From Cellulophaga sp. HaHa_2_95 (GTDB taxonomy: Bacteria > Bacteroidota > Bacteroidia > Flavobacteriales > Flavobacteriaceae): 64,000 nucleotides of DNA. A model generated the notes under the pieces. The model was not told where the DNA came from and ran no database searches. It was given only the letters and a program-made list of their open reading frames with translations. The DNA lies in the NCBI RefSeq assembly GCF_019278565.1, contig NZ_CP058988.1, forward strand, positions 186,001 through 250,000, in the 5' to 3' direction. Below are positions 17,519-26,701 of this stretch, in pieces (the first letter of the stretch is position 1; every line of letters starts with the position of its first letter). The position numbers and the translations under genes were made by a program.

Positions 17519-19807
17519 ATGGGTGAAAATATTTATTTATTCATGATTGTTGCCTTAGCGGTATTAGCAATCACGGATTTAGTGGTTGGCGTTAGTAATG
17601 ATGCCGTTAATTTTTTGAATTCAGCAATAGGATCTAAAGCAGTTTCTTTTAGAACCATCATGATTGTTGCTAGTGTTGGTATTGCGCTTGGAGCAGTATC
17701 TTCTAGTGGTATGATGGACATTGCCAAAACAGGCATTTTTAATCCGAATAATTTTGTTTTCTCAGAGGTCATGATCATTTTCATGGCAGTGATGATTACC
17801 GATATTCTGCTTTTAGATTTTTTCAACACTCTTGGAATGCCTACCTCAACTACGGTCTCTATTGTTTTTGAACTATTAGGAGCCGCTGTTGCAATTTCTA
17901 TTTTAAAAATATTTTCTACTGATGGTAGTTTATCTACTCTTGGTGAATACATTAACACAGATAAGGCTACCGAAATTATTATAGGAATTTTATTATCTGT
18001 AGTTATTGCATTTACCGTTGGTGCTATTGTACAATTCTTTTCTAGATTACTTATTACTTTTAAGTTTGAAAAGCAAGCAAAATGGGTAGGTGCCGTATTT
18101 GGTGGCTTTGCAATTACTGCCATTATCTATTTCATAATTGTAAAAGGATTGAAAAGCGCTTCCATATTAGATGGTCCTATTTCCGAATTTATTGCCACCC
18201 AGACCAATGTGTTTATTCTTTTAAACTTTGTGTTTTGGAGCTTATTATCATTGTTATTAACCACCGTATTTAAAACAAATATTTACAAATTGATTATTCT
18301 TTTAGGAACCTTTGCTTTGGCAATGGCTTTTGCGGGTAATGATTTAGTAAACTTCATAGGTGTGCCTATAGCTGCATTACAATCATATCAAGACTGGAGT
18401 GCTTCAGGGGTTTTAGCTTCAGAGTACGGGATGTCTGGTTTAACCAACGCAGTACAAACACCAATACTACTCCTTTTGCTATCCGGTGCTATTATGGTTT
18501 TAACCATTTGGTTTTCATCTAAAGCTAAAAACGTTGTTAAAACTAGTGTAGACCTTTCTAGACAAGATGAAGGAGAAGAACGCTTTGAGCCTAATTTCCT
18601 GTCTCGCCAAATAGTGCGTTTATCAGTAAAAGCATCAGAATCTTTCTCTGCTATTTTACCCAATAGCCTGCACAACCGCGTTAATACACGTTTTGAGAAA
18701 CCAGCACCATCTGTATTAAAAGTAAAAGAACAAGACAAACCAGCTTTTGATTTAGTTAGAGCAGCTGTAAACCTTATGGTCGCAAGTATCTTGATATCAT
18801 TAGCTACCTCTATGAAATTGCCACTATCTACCACCTATGTAACCTTTATGGTTGCCATGGGTTCTTCTCTTGCTGATAAGGCTTGGGGCGCAGAAAGTGC
18901 TGTTTACAGAGTTGCAGGGGTATTAAATGTTATTGGTGGATGGTTCTTTACCGCTATTATAGCTTTTGTAGCTTCCGCGATAATCGCTATTTGTATTAAT
19001 TATGGTGGTACCATTGCTATAGGCATTTTCTTAACCTTAGCTTTTCTAATGATTTTTAGAAATTACTTTAAACAAAGTAAAAAAGCACAGGAAATTAAAG
19101 CAGAAGATAGCCTTAGAAAATCTGAAAGCAGCTCAATACAAGGAGTTATAGAAGAAAGCGCAAACAATATTTCAACCGTTGTTAGACGTAGTAATAAAAT
19201 TTACACAATAGCCATCGATGGTTTAGCACGTCAAGATTTAGACTCCCTTAAAAAGAATAAAAAACAGGTAAACAAGCTCTCTAATGAGATTGATGAATTA
19301 CGAGACAATATCTTCTATTTTATCAAAAATTTAGATGAAGCTAGTGTAGGTGCAAGTAATTTTTACATCAGCATATTAGGCTACTTACAAGATATGGCTC
19401 AATCTTTAGAATACATCAGTAAAGTAAGCCATAAACACATTCACAACAACCATAAAAAACTAAAATACAATCAAATTAAAGAATTAAAAGAGATTGATTC
19501 AAAATTAGAAAGCGTTTTCAATGAAACTAAGCTAGCTTTTGAAACTAGATCTTTTGAAAAGATTGGAAATATTATCAAACATAAACATGAAGCCTTTGAT
19601 TTGGTTTCTCAGAAAATTAAGAAACAAGTAGAACGAACCAGGACCGAAGAATCTAGTCCTAAAAACACTACGTTATACTTTTCTTTACTACAAGAGACTA
19701 AAGACTTACTAACAGCCTTAATGAATCTTTTAGAGCTATATTACGATGAGCACGATAGCTCTGTAGAACCAGCTAAGATTGATTTATCTAATCAGAATAC
19801 CAAATAA
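17519..19807 (+). CDS. PiT-family inorganic phosphate transporter with PhoU-like cytoplasmic tail
   Basis: Inner-membrane phosphate permease of the PiT family. Two family repeats are visible: an N-terminal one with VVGVSNDAVNFLNSAIGSKA (residues about 23-42) and a C-terminal one with LPLSTTYVTFMVAMGSSLADKAWG (near 440). Twelve or so hydrophobic helices end near residue 520. Residues about 545-755 are a soluble helical region (LSNEIDELRDNIFYFIKNLDE, in parts) resembling PhoU/DUF47 helical bundles, which in other bacteria are separate regulatory proteins beside PiT genes. Length of 762 fits this fusion. It is followed by a strong terminator shared with the converging metalloprotease gene. Confidence 0.9.
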   Translation: MGENIYLFMIVALAVLAITDLVVGVSNDAVNFLNSAIGSKAVSFRTIMIVASVGIALGAVSSSGMMDIAKTGIFNPNNFVFSEVMIIFMAVMITDILLLDFFNTLGMPTSTTVSIVFELLGAAVAISILKIFSTDGSLSTLGEYINTDKATEIIIGILLSVVIAFTVGAIVQFFSRLLITFKFEKQAKWVGAVFGGFAITAIIYFIIVKGLKSASILDGPISEFIATQTNVFILLNFVFWSLLSLLLTTVFKTNIYKLIILLGTFALAMAFAGNDLVNFIGVPIAALQSYQDWSASGVLASEYGMSGLTNAVQTPILLLLLSGAIMVLTIWFSSKAKNVVKTSVDLSRQDEGEERFEPNFLSRQIVRLSVKASESFSAILPNSLHNRVNTRFEKPAPSVLKVKEQDKPAFDLVRAAVNLMVASILISLATSMKLPLSTTYVTFMVAMGSSLADKAWGAESAVYRVAGVLNVIGGWFFTAIIAFVASAIIAICINYGGTIAIGIFLTLAFLMIFRNYFKQSKKAQEIKAEDSLRKSESSSIQGVIEESANNISTVVRRSNKIYTIAIDGLARQDLDSLKKNKKQVNKLSNEIDELRDNIFYFIKNLDEASVGASNFYISILGYLQDMAQSLEYISKVSHKHIHNNHKKLKYNQIKELKEIDSKLESVFNETKLAFETRSFEKIGNIIKHKHEAFDLVSQKIKKQVERTRTEESSPKNTTLYFSLLQETKDLLTALMNLLELYYDEHDSSVEPAKIDLSNQNTK

Positions 19808-19834
19808 GAATCGCTTAGGTTTTTGAGAGGATAT

Positions 19835-19881
19835 AAAAAGGAAAGGGAGAAATTGTTCTAATTTCTCCCTTTCCTTTTTTA
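19835..19881. terminator. Bidirectional terminator between the phosphate transporter and the metalloprotease
   Basis: Perfect 19-bp stem (19835-19853 with 19861-19879) and a seven-base loop, with A and T runs on either side. It serves both converging genes. Confidence 0.93.
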
Positions 19882-19882
19882 C

Positions 19883-22375
19883 TTATTTTGAAGACGTATC
19901 TAAATACGTATCTATCCTTGCTATAGCATCTTCATAATGATAGCGTGTTACAGTATTAACACCTGCTTTTCTAGCAGCTTTAAGCTTAGAACGTAAACTA
20001 GTAAGCTCTCCCCTAACTAGTGCTCTTACATCAGAAGCAGCGACCTCATAATTTATAGCTCCTTCAAAACCTCCTCTATTAAAACGTCTTGGCGTATACT
20101 CTTCTTTTAGTAAATATCCCATCCTATCAATATAGGAACGCTGTAAGTTTCTTCTATAAATAGCAACATTTCTTGCGCTATTCGCCTCACTCCAAAGCCC
20201 AGTACGTAAGTCTTTTAACATCTCTAAAGCACTATAGTAATTTACAGCCGTAGTTTCTGCATCCATTAATCTCCCAAGACGATCAAAACTCAATAACGAA
20301 TTTAAATGACGTTCTTGTAGCTTTCTCACCTTTTCAAAATATCCAGCATGATCAATATTCTGAAGGATACTTTTATCGATCAACCATTCTGGCGTAGCAA
20401 AAATATTTCTCTGCAACCATTGCATGGACTCCTTCTGTGATTTTTCATCTAAATGCGAGTACACGAATCCGCCTTGTTCTGGCTTTTTAAGATCTTCGAA
20501 AACCCCACCTATATTGGTAACTACATGACCTACATAACGGCTATAAACGCCTAGAAGCTCGCCATACAATTCCTCTAAATCATCATAATTATTTGTTTTA
20601 TCAGAGGTCCAAGCAGGTAAATTAGCCGCTACATATTTTAAATTTTTTAATCCGTACGTACTCGCTGCAACAGGGTCATCTCCTACGCCCTCGGTCTGAG
20701 ATTGAGGATCAAAAGTACTTGATTGTCTCCCAAATTTATATTTAGGGTCATTAGCCTTTTCTGCAATCCACTGATCTAACACAGGAACTTCTTCCTCAGC
20801 AGAATTTGCTTCTGCAATGTACCGGTATCCCCAATTAGCAGCATAATGATCATAAGGTCCCATTTGACGTATAAAACGAATATTTTTATCCCCTGGTTGC
20901 GCTACATAATTGTACCGCGTATAATCCATCAAACTTGCAGCTAAACCAAATTCTTGGGTAAAAGCACCATCTCTTAAAGACTCTACAGGATAAGAATAAC
21001 TAGCCGCCATATTATGAGGAAAACCTAATGCATGCCCCACTTCATGTGCAATTACCATACGCATCATCTCTCCAATTTCCTCCTCTGGCGTATCTAAGGT
21101 TCGTGCGGAAACATTTGCAGCTCCCGTCTCTAATAAATACCTATTTCTATAACTCCTTAAGTGATTGTGATACCAAATAATATCACTCTCTATAATTTCT
21201 CCACTTCTAGGATCTGAAACACTAGGACCAACCGCATTACGAGTAGTACTAGCTACATAGCGCACTACAGAATACCGAATGTCCTCTGGACTAAATTCTG
21301 GATCTTCTTCTGGAGTAGGTGCATCTTTTGCTATAATGGCATTTTTAAATCCAGCCGTTTCAAAAGGTTTTTGCCAATCTTCAATTCCTTGCTTCATGTA
21401 AGCTTTTAGGTTCTCTGGAGTACCAGGATCTAAATAATAGATAATAGGCTTTACAGGCTCTACTAATTCCCCACGAGCGTACGCCTCAGGGTCTTTTGGC
21501 TCTAATCTCCAGCGTCTAATGTATGTTTTTTCGTCCGCCTTTAACTGCATACTTCCAAAATCATTCTGGCTTACCGTAAAAAATCCTACACGAGGATCAT
21601 ACAATCTTGGTTGCATAGGTACTTCAGGTAAAAGAATCATAGATTGATTCATTTGAAGACTTATGGACTCTGATTTAGTCTGAGTTGGAGGCTCTGAAGC
21701 ACTGTAGGTAAAATCTTGTTTCACTTCAATATTTTCAGGAAAACTCTTTACACTATTCACAAAACTTCTAGAAGCATCCAATTTTTTTACTTTATATTCT
21801 TTTCGCAATCTGCTAGACAGACCACTGATAGCAGGTACATCTTCAGAGAAAAACTTAGTTACATTAATAACAACGGCTGTCGAATCAGCATTGAAAGCTT
21901 CAATATTAAAAGCATATAAAGTGGGCTCATAATTATTTACCTGAACAGACTTCGCAATTGCTTTAGTATCTGGTGCAATATTAGAGAACGATTTTATTTT
22001 TAAGAGAATCTTATCCTGAAACCGCAACCAATGCACCACTTGTTCATTGGTTTTAGAACCGGCATTCATATAACCGCCACCCAGACCTTCTGGAATTTGA
22101 GCAATTCTACTCACCCAGAGCATGTCTTTATTTAAAACATTGAACGGTATTTCATAAAAATACTCTTTTTTAACCTGATGCGTTTTGAACAAACCATCAT
22201 CTGTAATGGCGTCCTTTGTAATTACATCCGCATAAGATTTTATGGCATTTTTATCTTTTAATTTTGCCGCAGGTGCCGCTACCGCTTTAGATTTTTTACT
22301 TTTCTTTTTTTGTGCGTGAGCATTTTCTAACGAAACTAGAGATAGACAAATGAACAGTAGTAGTAGTTTTTTCAT
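19883..22375 (-). CDS. Secreted zinc-dependent metalloprotease (DUF5117/DUF4953 type)
   Basis: An 830-residue exported protein with a signal peptide (about residues 1-21, ending ENAHAQ) and a basic linker after it. The catalytic metzincin-like motif HEVGHALGFPH has His444, Glu445, His448 and His454, followed by a likely Met-turn (SLMDYTRYN). The N-terminal half (DUF5118/5117-like) precedes the protease domain and a C-terminal helical DUF4953-like part follows. This matches a family widespread in Bacteroidetes whose substrates are unknown. It is transcribed alone. Location is periplasm or cell surface; no T9SS C-terminal domain is evident. Confidence 0.88.
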   Translation of the reverse strand: MKKLLLLFICLSLVSLENAHAQKKKSKKSKAVAAPAAKLKDKNAIKSYADVITKDAITDDGLFKTHQVKKEYFYEIPFNVLNKDMLWVSRIAQIPEGLGGGYMNAGSKTNEQVVHWLRFQDKILLKIKSFSNIAPDTKAIAKSVQVNNYEPTLYAFNIEAFNADSTAVVINVTKFFSEDVPAISGLSSRLRKEYKVKKLDASRSFVNSVKSFPENIEVKQDFTYSASEPPTQTKSESISLQMNQSMILLPEVPMQPRLYDPRVGFFTVSQNDFGSMQLKADEKTYIRRWRLEPKDPEAYARGELVEPVKPIIYYLDPGTPENLKAYMKQGIEDWQKPFETAGFKNAIIAKDAPTPEEDPEFSPEDIRYSVVRYVASTTRNAVGPSVSDPRSGEIIESDIIWYHNHLRSYRNRYLLETGAANVSARTLDTPEEEIGEMMRMVIAHEVGHALGFPHNMAASYSYPVESLRDGAFTQEFGLAASLMDYTRYNYVAQPGDKNIRFIRQMGPYDHYAANWGYRYIAEANSAEEEVPVLDQWIAEKANDPKYKFGRQSSTFDPQSQTEGVGDDPVAASTYGLKNLKYVAANLPAWTSDKTNNYDDLEELYGELLGVYSRYVGHVVTNIGGVFEDLKKPEQGGFVYSHLDEKSQKESMQWLQRNIFATPEWLIDKSILQNIDHAGYFEKVRKLQERHLNSLLSFDRLGRLMDAETTAVNYYSALEMLKDLRTGLWSEANSARNVAIYRRNLQRSYIDRMGYLLKEEYTPRRFNRGGFEGAINYEVAASDVRALVRGELTSLRSKLKAARKAGVNTVTRYHYEDAIARIDTYLDTSSK

Positions 22376-22592
22376 ATATTAGATTGATTATAGTTTCTAA
22401 ATTTAGAAAAACACTATTCAAAACTTAGGGTTTTTAAAAAACCTTAACATTTTTAACCTGCATCATGGTAGGAAGCAGATCTTATATCCTAAACAAAAGT
22501 GCATACTATACACTATTTACTAAAAACTATACATTTTAATGAGTCATCTATACGTCTATTCGTTAACTTAAAGTACGCTTATAATTATATAT

Positions 22593-22994
22593 ATGACTTC
22601 TCAACTAAATAGAACATTAATAAAAAGATACCAACTAACCATAGGTACGTTTTATTTTTATGAAAATTACGTGGTTTCTGAAGTTAATGAGGGTATTGCT
22701 TTATCGTTTGAAACTTTGCAAGAAGTCATACAATTAGGAAAAGAGCATTATGGCAAACACACCCCGTTTGTTTTCATATCAAACAGAGTAAACTCCTATT
22801 CTTTTAATCCTACCTCTCATTTCAAGACAGTACCTATGTTCCCTAATGTAAAAGGATTTGCTGTAGTTGTTTATGATAGCATTAATAGAGAGATTGCTGA
22901 AATGGAACAATCTTTTGTCCACAAGCCCGTACATATATTTGATGATTTAAGCGATGCAATAACTTGGGCGGAGAAACTTATTATAGCAGATTAA
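22593..22994 (+). CDS. Conserved hypothetical protein, possibly SpoIIAA/STAS-like
   Basis: A 133-residue soluble protein with no signal peptide. Its alternating strand and helix pattern (FYFYENYVVSEVNEGIALS, FVFISNRVNSYSFNP, GFAVVVYDS, HIFDDLSDAITWAEKLI) resembles the small SpoIIAA-like/STAS fold of flavobacterial proteins. This is a fold-level impression and not a motif match. It ends one base before the converging nadD. It has no -7 box I can see and no obvious partner. Function unknown. Confidence 0.65.
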   Translation: MTSQLNRTLIKRYQLTIGTFYFYENYVVSEVNEGIALSFETLQEVIQLGKEHYGKHTPFVFISNRVNSYSFNPTSHFKTVPMFPNVKGFAVVVYDSINREIAEMEQSFVHKPVHIFDDLSDAITWAEKLIIAD

Positions 22995-22995
22995 T

Positions 22996-23586
22996 CTATT
23001 TCCTGTAGAAATTCATTTCATCAATATACTTCCAAACCTCTAAAGGTAATAGCGGTTTAATATTCTTCCCTTCTTTATGCTTCTGACGTATAAATGTAGA
23101 TGATATTTCCATAATAGGAGCATCATCAACTGTTGTAATCTTAGGATGTCCTTCAAATTGATGCTCCACCTTACCCTCGGAAATTCGAGGGTAGACATGA
23201 ATAGAATAGTTCTCTAAGATAACCTCATAATTTTTCCATTTATGAAACCCTTTTAGGTTGTCTTCACCCATAATCAACGAAAAGTCATATCCGCTAGGAT
23301 ATTTTTCCGATAAATAAGCCAAGGTGGTTACCGTGTAATTAGGTTGCGGCAGATTAAACTCTATTGTACTGGGTTTTAAATGATCATAAGCTTCTGTAGC
23401 TTCTAAAACCATTTGATACCTATGCTGATTATCAACTAATGATTTTTTAGTTTTAAACGGACTCTGAGGCGTGATTACAAACCAGACCTCATCAAGGTCT
23501 GAAAATTCTACCATATGATTAGCGATAATCAAATGACCGATATGTATTGGATTAAATGTTCCGAAATATAAACCAACTTTTTTCAA
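22996..23586 (-). CDS. nadD: Nicotinate-nucleotide adenylyltransferase
   Basis: Transfers AMP from ATP to nicotinate mononucleotide in NAD biosynthesis. The nucleotidyltransferase signature GTFNPIHIGH is at residues 9-18, and the C-terminal ISSTFIRQ motif is present. The 196-residue length is typical. The start codon is TTG at 23586, directly after the gmk stop. No ATG lies nearby and the protein begins correctly with MKKVGLYFGTFNP. It is third gene of yicC-gmk-nadD. Confidence 0.93.
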   Translation of the reverse strand: MKKVGLYFGTFNPIHIGHLIIANHMVEFSDLDEVWFVITPQSPFKTKKSLVDNQHRYQMVLEATEAYDHLKPSTIEFNLPQPNYTVTTLAYLSEKYPSGYDFSLIMGEDNLKGFHKWKNYEVILENYSIHVYPRISEGKVEHQFEGHPKITTVDDAPIMEISSTFIRQKHKEGKNIKPLLPLEVWKYIDEMNFYRK

Positions 23587-23587
23587 A

Positions 23588-24172
23588 CTACTCCTCGTTT
23601 TTAGAACTCAAAAAATCTTGTACTAACTCATAAGATTCTGCCAATGCAGTATCTAAGTCATAGTTTTTGATAATCATATCAAACTGCGGTGCTGTTGCTA
23701 ACTCTACAGAAGCCTTAGCAATACGCATGTTTATCTTATCATCACTTTCAGTACTACGCTTTTTTAAACGTATTTTAAGCTCATCCACACTTGGTGGCTT
23801 TACAAATACAGCCAAGGTTTGATCTGGAAATTTCTTTTTGATTCTTAAACCTCCAACAACATCAATATCAAAAATAACATTTTTACCCTCCGCCCATAAA
23901 CGTTCTACTTCTGTTTTAAGGGTGCCGTAAAAATTATCTCTATACACTTCTTCCCACTCTAAAAAGTCATCATTTTTAATATGCCTTTTAAATTCTGAAA
24001 GTGACATAAAATAATAATGTTCTCCATTTTTTTCTTTCCCTCTTCTAGGTCTAGAAGTAGCTGAAATAGAAAACGCTAAGTTTAAATCGGTTTTTTCTAA
24101 TAAATGTCTAACAATAGTTGTCTTTCCACTTCCTGAAGGAGCAGAAAATATGATAAGCTTTCCTCCCTTCAT
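23588..24172 (-). CDS. gmk: Guanylate kinase
   Basis: Phosphorylates GMP to GDP with ATP. The P-loop SAPSGSGKTT is at residues 10-19, and the GMP-binding segment SATSRPRRGKEKNGEHYYF and the lid region are intact. 194 residues, usual length. Its ATG overlaps the yicC stop (TAATG), showing translational coupling, and nadD follows after one base. Confidence 0.96.
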   Translation of the reverse strand: MKGGKLIIFSAPSGSGKTTIVRHLLEKTDLNLAFSISATSRPRRGKEKNGEHYYFMSLSEFKRHIKNDDFLEWEEVYRDNFYGTLKTEVERLWAEGKNVIFDIDVVGGLRIKKKFPDQTLAVFVKPPSVDELKIRLKKRSTESDDKINMRIAKASVELATAPQFDMIIKNYDLDTALAESYELVQDFLSSKNEE

Positions 24173-25029
24173 TACAATACGTTTAGCATTTGTTCCTTAA
24201 TCTTTTCTAATTCATCTTTCATTTGCACTACTACTTGCTGCAACGGTGCAAAATTGGCTTTAGAACCAATAGTATTAATTTCTCTTCCTATTTCTTGGCA
24301 GATAAACCCTAATTTTCTTCCGTTAGAATCTACAGATTTCAAGGTAGTAATGAAATAATCTAAATGATTGGTCAAACGTACTTTTTCCTCTGTGATGTCG
24401 TATTTCTCAAGATAATAGATAAGCTCTTGCTCAAACCTGTTTGCATCTAAATTTACAGCAAGGTCGGCCACCGCTTTTTCTAAACGCTCACGAATAGTAC
24501 TTAAACGATCTACGTCTAACTTTTCTACATCGATAAGCAAGTTTTTTATAGTTGTAATTCTAGTAACAAAATCATCATCTAAAACCTGACCTTCTTCAGA
24601 TCTAAAAATATTGATTTCTTTCAAGGCAACGACTAAAGCTTCTTCTATAGCGACAAATTCTTGCTCGTCTATATCTTCACGCTCTGTTTTCATAGCATCT
24701 GGCATTCTAATTGCCATTTCTAACAAATGTGTATCTTCAACATTAGCTATAGCGCTAAGCTGCTTCATATATTGACGCACAACAACCTCGTTGATTACTG
24801 ACGTGGTTTCATCTCCAGTATTCTCAACATACAAACTAAAATCAACCTTACCTCTAACCAGCGCCGTTGCTATAGTTTTTCTAAGTTGAAGTTCTTTTTC
24901 TTTGTATGAAGATGGTATTCTGGCGTTTAAATCTAAACTCTTACTGTTTAAAGATTTAATTTCGATGGTTATCTTTTTACTAGGAAGCTGTATCACATGC
25001 TTCCCAAAACCCGTCATAGACTGAATCAT
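24172..25029 (-). CDS. yicC: YicC-family protein (endoribonuclease family)
   Basis: A 285-residue protein beginning MIQSMTGFGK, the invariant start of YicC proteins. It ends with the conserved C-terminal domain (DVEKLDVDRLSTIRERLEKAV, GFICQEIGREINTIGSKAN, in parts). YicC members have been described as endoribonucleases linked to stress and RNA decay; the link with gmk is conserved across bacteria. It is the first gene of yicC-gmk-nadD and has an exact -7 promoter box about 20 bases upstream. Confidence 0.92.
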   Translation of the reverse strand: MIQSMTGFGKHVIQLPSKKITIEIKSLNSKSLDLNARIPSSYKEKELQLRKTIATALVRGKVDFSLYVENTGDETTSVINEVVVRQYMKQLSAIANVEDTHLLEMAIRMPDAMKTEREDIDEQEFVAIEEALVVALKEINIFRSEEGQVLDDDFVTRITTIKNLLIDVEKLDVDRLSTIRERLEKAVADLAVNLDANRFEQELIYYLEKYDITEEKVRLTNHLDYFITTLKSVDSNGRKLGFICQEIGREINTIGSKANFAPLQQVVVQMKDELEKIKEQMLNVL

Positions 25030-25048
25030 AAATAGCTATTAATTTAAG

Positions 25049-25056
25049 CAAAGGTA
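25049..25056 (-). promoter_or_regulatory. -7 promoter box of the yicC-gmk-nadD operon
   Basis: Reads TACCTTTG on the minus strand, an exact TAnnTTTG match, ending 19 bases before the yicC ATG. Confidence 0.62.
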
Positions 25057-25120
25057 ATTAAAAAATCACCTTTACTTATTTCCCATCTATGCAAAGTTCT
25101 AATCTGTTCTAAAAAACTGA

Positions 25121-25927
25121 TTAGTTTAAGGCTCTAACCCAAATATTTCTAAAGCTAACTCCACTTTCATCGCCATGATCTTGTAAGATGATTGGTGCTT
25201 TACCATGCGCCTCGTTTTTAGGCCAACCAATATAAGGCGTGGTTCCTTTAATTTCCACATGATCTTGCACTAGAATACCATTGTGTAGCACTGTTATAGT
25301 TCCAGATTGTGTTTTTTGTCCTTTTTTATTGAATTCAGGTGCGTGATAAATAATATCGTAGGTATTCCATTCACCACTAGGAACAGAAGCCTTGGCTAAG
25401 GGCACGTGCTGCTTGTATATAGCACCTACCTGCCCATTTACATACGTGTCGTTATCATTATTATCCAAGATTTGCACCTCATACCGTCCTTGGAGAAAAA
25501 CACCGCTATTTGCTCTACTTTGGCTCTTACCTTTTATAACCGCTGGAGATTTCCATTCTAGATGCAATTGTATATCGCCAAATTCTTTAACGGTTTTAAT
25601 ATCTCCAGCTTTATTCTTTACGGTAAAACTACTATCTGAGTTAATGATCCAATCTGCAGGTGTATCTGCATCTTTAACACTCACCCATTCATTTAAGCTA
25701 TTGCCGTTAAAAAGAATAATAGCATCACTTGGAGCTGCATTAGCATCAGAGGGTTTTACTACAGGAGGAACAGGAGTGTAAAATTCCGTTTGTTCAGGTT
25801 TCGTAGGTTCTTCTCCCGTGTACTCCTCATAGGTAATTACAACACTCTCATTTTTAACGCTAGTTTCTTTAACCTGAGCATTACAAGAAAAAAAAGTAAG
25901 CGCCGTAATTAAATAAAAATATTTCAT
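25121..25927 (-). CDS. DUF1080 (3-keto-disaccharide hydrolase-type) lipoprotein, copy A
   Basis: Periplasm-facing lipoprotein of 268 residues. The lipobox is TFFSC near residue 15. After a proline-rich linker (EPTKPEQTEFYTPVPPVVKP) comes one DUF1080/PF06439 beta-sandwich, with LFNGNSLNEWV, the NSGVFLQGRYEVQILDN strand pair and IILQDHGDESGVSFRNIWVR. Family members act on 3-keto-glycosides by hydrolysis or elimination. The neighbours (GMC oxidoreductases, TIM-barrel isomerases) fit that chemistry. It is third gene of a minus-strand operon, 26 bases after copy B. The exact substrate is unknown. Confidence 0.88.
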   Translation of the reverse strand: MKYFYLITALTFFSCNAQVKETSVKNESVVITYEEYTGEEPTKPEQTEFYTPVPPVVKPSDANAAPSDAIILFNGNSLNEWVSVKDADTPADWIINSDSSFTVKNKAGDIKTVKEFGDIQLHLEWKSPAVIKGKSQSRANSGVFLQGRYEVQILDNNDNDTYVNGQVGAIYKQHVPLAKASVPSGEWNTYDIIYHAPEFNKKGQKTQSGTITVLHNGILVQDHVEIKGTTPYIGWPKNEAHGKAPIILQDHGDESGVSFRNIWVRALN

Positions 25928-25953
25928 GGATAGTTATGTTAAGTTGCGTTTGA

Positions 25954-26691
25954 TTAAAGTTTTCTGATTTTAATATTTCGATATGAAACCATGTCTCCAT
26001 GATCTTGCAAACCTATTTTTCCTGTAGGATGCTTTCCAAAAGCTTCCCAATCCGCAAATTTCGATTTTGAAACCATAGCACTCCATTCTGGATCATTAAC
26101 AGCAAAGTCTACCAGATCAACACCATTAAGCACTACTTTACCAGTGTTTGTTTTATGGTTAATGGTTATCTCGCATAAATTCCATTCTCCAACAGGTTTG
26201 GTAACATCTTTAGAGGGTGCCACCATATCATACAAAGCCCCTGCTTGGTGTGTAGTTCCCGCTTTAGCATCAGGATGCTTTGTATTGTCTAAGACCTGTA
26301 TTTCTGGACCTGTTTGGTAGGCTTCAGAAAATTTTGGATCTTCTTTTACTCCCCAAAAAATACCACTATTACCGCCTTCTGCTATTTTCCATTCTAAGGA
26401 CAATACAAAATCTGTATATTCCTCTTTGGTCACTAAGTTGAAAGCATCTCCAGAAGGCCTTTCTTCCGGCGGATAAAATACCATGGCTGAATCTTCCAAT
26501 TTCCAATGTTCAGAAATACTTTCTTTACCGTACTCTTTCCAGGCATCAAAATTAGTCCCATCAAATAATACAACCCACTCTTCTTCCGCACTCTTTTCGG
26601 GAACCGGCTCTTCCGATTCTATTACTTTCTTTGCCCCTTCTTTACAACTGATAATTATCGTCAGAAAGGCAAGCATCATAATTTTTCTCAT
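25954..26691 (-). CDS. DUF1080 (3-keto-disaccharide hydrolase-type) lipoprotein, copy B
   Basis: A 245-residue lipoprotein with lipobox IIISC near residue 16. The DUF1080 domain covers nearly all the rest (LFDGTNFDAWKEYG, GNSGIFWGVKED, EIQVLDNTKHPDAKAG, IGLQDHGDMVSYRNIKIRKL). It is clearly related to copy A but diverged, with a longer loop holding HPDAKAGTTHQAGALYD. It starts 10 bases after the TIM-barrel gene stop, so it belongs to the same operon. Two different DUF1080 copies suggest two substrates or two successive steps (inference). Confidence 0.88.
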   Translation of the reverse strand: MRKIMMLAFLTIIISCKEGAKKVIESEEPVPEKSAEEEWVVLFDGTNFDAWKEYGKESISEHWKLEDSAMVFYPPEERPSGDAFNLVTKEEYTDFVLSLEWKIAEGGNSGIFWGVKEDPKFSEAYQTGPEIQVLDNTKHPDAKAGTTHQAGALYDMVAPSKDVTKPVGEWNLCEITINHKTNTGKVVLNGVDLVDFAVNDPEWSAMVSKSKFADWEAFGKHPTGKIGLQDHGDMVSYRNIKIRKL

Positions 26692-26701
26692 CGCACTACA
26701 A

